DNA of 64,000 bases from Marinirhabdus sp963793275. GTDB taxonomy: Bacteria; Bacteroidota; Bacteroidia; Flavobacteriales; Flavobacteriaceae. Both the position numbers and the translations under genes were made by a program. The stretch spans positions 434,001-498,000 of the forward strand of contig CAWBZL010000003.1 in assembly GCA_963793275.1 (NCBI GenBank), written 5' to 3'. Positions 61,125 to 64,000 of this stretch are shown here, one piece after another (positions within the stretch are counted from its first letter, which is position 1; the number at the start of each line of letters is the position of its first letter). The notes under the pieces were generated by a model. The model was given only the letters and a program-made list of their open reading frames with translations. It ran no database searches and had not been told where the DNA came from.

Positions 61125-62435
61125 ATGCTTTCAGAATTTAAAAACCATATTTCAGTAAGTTTTCCTTTTCTGGAAGATGCAAAACTACTTATTGCGTGCA
61201 GTGGTGGGTTGGATAGTGTGGTATTAACACACCTACTACATGAGTTACACCATAGCATAGCCATAGCCCATTGTAATTTTTCATTACGCGGAACTGAAAG
61301 TGACGAAGATGCCGGGTTTGCTGAAAATTTAGCGGAAAAATTAGATATTCCTTTTCATTCTGAAACTTTTGATACCGAAACTTTTGCGAAAGACAACAAA
61401 CTTTCCACGCAAATGGCAGCGCGCGAGTTGCGTTACCAGTGGTTTAATGAGATAGCTGAAAATTTTGAATATGACTATATCTTAACAGCGCATCACGCAG
61501 ACGACGATCTGGAAACTTTTTTTATTAATCTATCCAGAGGTACTGGGTTAAAAGGACTCACAGGAATTCCTAAGCAAAACGAAACAATTGTTAGGCCATT
61601 GCTAAAATTTTCAAGAGAGGACATTCTAAATTTTGCCAAATCTCAAAATTTGTATTGGCGGGAAGATAGTAGCAACGCAAAAACCGATTATCTCCGAAAC
61701 AAACTTAGAATAGAAGTGTTACCAAAATTTAAGGAGGTTTCAGTAAAAATGCTTCAAAACTTTCAACATACGCAACAGTATTTACGGGATTCACAGGCCC
61801 TGATAGAAGATTACATGGCGCTCATTTATAATCTTGTGATAACCCAAACTGAGGATGGCTACACTATTAACGTTGCTAAAATTTCAGAATTGCCAAACAC
61901 AAAAGCGCTGTTGTACGAATTGTTGCATCCGTTCGGTTTTACGGCCTGGAAAGACATTTATGGACTCCTGGAAGCACAGTCGGGAAAAGAAGTGCTTTCT
62001 TCCTCACATCGCCTTTTGCGTAATAGAAATGAGCTTTTGTTGACAGAAATTCCGAGAAATTCAGAAAAAATAGAATTTTTCATAAAAAAAAATCAACAAC
62101 AAATTAACATCCCTATTACGTTAAGTTTTATTCCTACCGACAAAATGGGGCATATTGATACTACTACCGTTTACGTAGATGCGGACAAACTATCATACCC
62201 TTTGCAACTTAGAAAATGGCAGGAGGGGGATGTTTTCCAACCTTTTGGAATGAAAGGAAAAAAGAAACTGAGCAAGTTTTTTAAAGATGAAAAGTTATCT
62301 TTGGTCGCCAAGCAAAAGGTCTGGCTACTTTGTAGTGAGGATACTATTGTTTGGATTATTGGTTATCGACTGGATGATCGATTTAAAATAACCGAACACA
62401 CAAAACAGCTACTTAAAATAACAACGAAACAATGA
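61125..62435 (+). CDS. tilS: tRNA(Ile)-lysidine synthase
   Basis: TilS, 436 residues, attaches lysine to C34 of tRNA-Ile(CAU) so that it reads AUA. The PP-loop is ACSGGLDSVV; further family motifs are TAHHADDDLETFF, GLKGLTG and LLKFSREDIL, with a C-terminal domain containing QPFGMKGKKKLSKFFKDEKL. The start at 61125 (MLSEFKN) follows DUF3307 by 4 bp; a five-codon upstream extension overlaps it. The stop overlaps the dsbD start (ATGA). Confidence 0.95.
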   Translation: MLSEFKNHISVSFPFLEDAKLLIACSGGLDSVVLTHLLHELHHSIAIAHCNFSLRGTESDEDAGFAENLAEKLDIPFHSETFDTETFAKDNKLSTQMAARELRYQWFNEIAENFEYDYILTAHHADDDLETFFINLSRGTGLKGLTGIPKQNETIVRPLLKFSREDILNFAKSQNLYWREDSSNAKTDYLRNKLRIEVLPKFKEVSVKMLQNFQHTQQYLRDSQALIEDYMALIYNLVITQTEDGYTINVAKISELPNTKALLYELLHPFGFTAWKDIYGLLEAQSGKEVLSSSHRLLRNRNELLLTEIPRNSEKIEFFIKKNQQQINIPITLSFIPTDKMGHIDTTTVYVDADKLSYPLQLRKWQEGDVFQPFGMKGKKKLSKFFKDEKLSLVAKQKVWLLCSEDTIVWIIGYRLDDRFKITEHTKQLLKITTKQ

Positions 62436-64000
62436 AGAATTTTTTAACTGGTTTATCATTTTTAATACTCTTTCTTTTTAGTATTTCGGTTAAGGCTCAA
62501 ATCTTTGAGCCAGTAAAATGGAGTACGGAAGTTGAGGATCTGGGCGATGACACTTTTAATTTAATTATGAATGCCACCATTGACGATGGTTGGTACTTGT
62601 ACTCTCAAAAAGTTCCGGATGGAGGTCCTATTGCAACACTTTTTACTTTAAACAATGAAAACGGCGAGTTTGAATTAATTGGAGAACCCGTTGAAAGTGA
62701 AGGAAAGACCAAGTTCGATAAGGTTTTTGAGATGGAGTTGACCACGTTTACCAAGGAAGCAACTTTTACACAAAAAATAAAAAGACTCAAAGGGTTCATA
62801 ACAAATATTACAGGTACGGTAGATTTTCAGTCTTGTGATGATGAGAAATGTATTTTTGAAATGGCAGACCTATCTTTTGATTTACCAAAGGGAAAGGATT
62901 CTTCAGCGGATAAAAAAGATACTGAAAATGGAGAAGATGATGAAGATGAAGACGACAAAGGATTGTGGGCTATTTTCTTCTTAGCCTTTTTCTCAGGATT
63001 TGCAGCATTGTTGACTCCCTGTGTTTTTCCAATGATTCCGTTAACCGTAAGTTTCTTTACAAAACAGAGTAAAAATAAAGCCGTAGGAATTAAAAATGCT
63101 GTTTTATACGGGATTTTTATTATAGTAATTTATGTTTTATTAGGTTCATTGGTCACCGCAATATTTGGGTCAGATGTATTGAACGAACTGTCCACTTCGG
63201 TCTGGTTTAACGTTGTATTCTTTATTTTGTTAGTAGTTTTTGCTATTTCATTTTTAGGGGCTTTTGAGATAACCTTACCACAATCCTGGGCGAATAAAGT
63301 AGATAACAGGGCAAATAAAGGCGGTATTGTAGGAATCTTTTTTATGGCACTGGCACTAGCCATTGTATCTTTTTCTTGTACGGGACCTATTGTTGGTGGA
63401 TTGTTGGTAGAAGCTGCTTCTAAAGGTGGGTTGGCTCCAATTATTGGTATGTTAGGTTTTTCATTGGCAATAGCGTTACCATTTACCTTGTTCGCTATTT
63501 TCCCTGGATGGTTAAATTCACTTCCCAAAAGTGGCGGTTGGTTAAATACGGTAAAAGTAGTTTTAGGCTTCTTGGAACTTGCCTTTGCATTCAAGTTTTT
63601 ATCACAGGCAGATTTAGTGTTACAATTACATTTATTGGAAAGAGAGGTTTTTATAGCCATCTGGATAGCCGTATTTGGAGCATTAGCTTTGTATTTACTA
63701 GGCAAGATAAGGTTACCGCATGACGGTCCGCTTACGCATATTTCAGTAGGGAGACTGTTACTAGGGCTCTTAACATTGTCTTTTGTGATCTATATGGTTC
63801 CCGGTCTTTGGGGTGCACCACTAAAATTAATTAGCGCATTTCCACCACCCTTGGAGTATAGCGAGTCTCCTTATGGCGTTGGATTTACAAAAATGGGCGG
63901 CGGCTCATCTGCTCTGGGAGCAGAAGAACTACCAGATGGAGGTCATTTAATGGCACCACACGATATTTTACACTTTTATGATTATGAAAAAGGGTTAAAA
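62432..64000 (+). CDS. dsbD: DsbD-like thiol:disulfide interchange protein (cut by window edge)
   Basis: From the ATG at 62432, 523 codons are visible without a stop. Signal peptide (~1-22), periplasmic DsbD-alpha domain (~25-150, with DGWYLYSQKVPDGG and the redox pair in SCDDEKC), acidic linker, then the transmembrane DsbD-beta part. This carries the conserved Cys in LLTPCVFPMIPLTVSFFTKQ and in SFSCTGPIVGG. The C-terminal thioredoxin-like domain is outside the window. It moves electrons from cytoplasmic thioredoxin to periplasmic disulfides and c-type cytochrome maturation. It overlaps tilS by 4 bp. Confidence 0.92.
   Translation, partial: MKNFLTGLSFLILFLFSISVKAQIFEPVKWSTEVEDLGDDTFNLIMNATIDDGWYLYSQKVPDGGPIATLFTLNNENGEFELIGEPVESEGKTKFDKVFEMELTTFTKEATFTQKIKRLKGFITNITGTVDFQSCDDEKCIFEMADLSFDLPKGKDSSADKKDTENGEDDEDEDDKGLWAIFFLAFFSGFAALLTPCVFPMIPLTVSFFTKQSKNKAVGIKNAVLYGIFIIVIYVLLGSLVTAIFGSDVLNELSTSVWFNVVFFILLVVFAISFLGAFEITLPQSWANKVDNRANKGGIVGIFFMALALAIVSFSCTGPIVGGLLVEAASKGGLAPIIGMLGFSLAIALPFTLFAIFPGWLNSLPKSGGWLNTVKVVLGFLELAFAFKFLSQADLVLQLHLLEREVFIAIWIAVFGALALYLLGKIRLPHDGPLTHISVGRLLLGLLTLSFVIYMVPGLWGAPLKLISAFPPPLEYSESPYGVGFTKMGGGSSALGAEELPDGGHLMAPHDILHFYDYEKGLK

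Noticed and set aside
63130..63705. Minus-strand 191-codon frame rich in Asn, Lys and Pro
   Set aside because: Antisense shadow of dsbD, whose coding frame is unbroken here.

Overview
The window is a gene-dense stretch (about 54 protein genes, low GC) from a member of the Flavobacteriaceae (Bacteroidota). The evidence is the set of lineage markers: a GldI gliding lipoprotein isomerase, many SpII lipoproteins, promoters of the Bacteroidota type (TAnnTTTG, sometimes with an upstream TTG/TTTG), absence of clear Shine-Dalgarno sequences, and secreted proteins that begin with the VGIGT.SP module common in marine flavobacteria. No rRNA, tRNA, CRISPR array, insertion sequence or integrase was seen.

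Layout. 1-9 kb: a cut zinc-peptidase gene, uvrB, a TPR hybrid histidine kinase, a methyltransferase, a decayed small gene, a DinB-like secreted protein and recG. 9-16 kb: M1 aminopeptidase, patatin, then a lipoprotein / multi-TM protein / NarL-type kinase / response regulator cluster. 16-22 kb: GltB-like flavoenzyme, M20 amidohydrolase, UvrD helicase. 22-29 kb: methyltransferase, thioredoxin-like protein, CsaA pair, envelope proteins, an MFS carrier and a broken DUF5694 gene. 28.6-32.3 kb: a short transcription unit with two tiny ORFs, a multi-PAS kinase plus CheY-like regulator, an AraC fragment. 32-39 kb: MscS channel, frameshifted SulP transporter, an nrnA-gldI-cyclophilin/FKBP operon and ndk. 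39-45.6 kb: a minus-strand envelope/division operon tpx-dgkA-lipoprotein-ftsK-lolA-lptF/G. 46-58 kb: an NhaC antiporter gene with an in-frame stop, four secreted fibre-like proteins, a PLP enzyme divergent from an Lrp regulator, a CPBP protease, an S41 peptidase and lpdA. 58-64 kb: pabB-like, a SatD-like/DUF3307 pair behind a very strong inverted repeat, tilS and a cut dsbD.

The most notable points are these. Five otherwise well-conserved genes each carry a one-base lesion: four single-base deletions, mostly in homopolymers, and one Trp-to-TGA change. This looks like either a draft with sequencing errors or real recent gene loss. A 22-bp-arm inverted repeat with a 5-nt loop and repeated ACAACATA boxes sits directly in front of a SatD-like HTH protein and its DUF3307 membrane partner. 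A short unannotated unit at 28.74-29.14 kb has a promoter, two ORFs of 28 and 45 codons and a strong terminator. Short tandem repeats of 7 or 8 bp lie immediately upstream of recG, the patatin gene and lpdA. Fibre-type modules (phage tail-collar, YadA-like head, S74 chaperone) are carried on Sec-exported proteins with no phage genes around.
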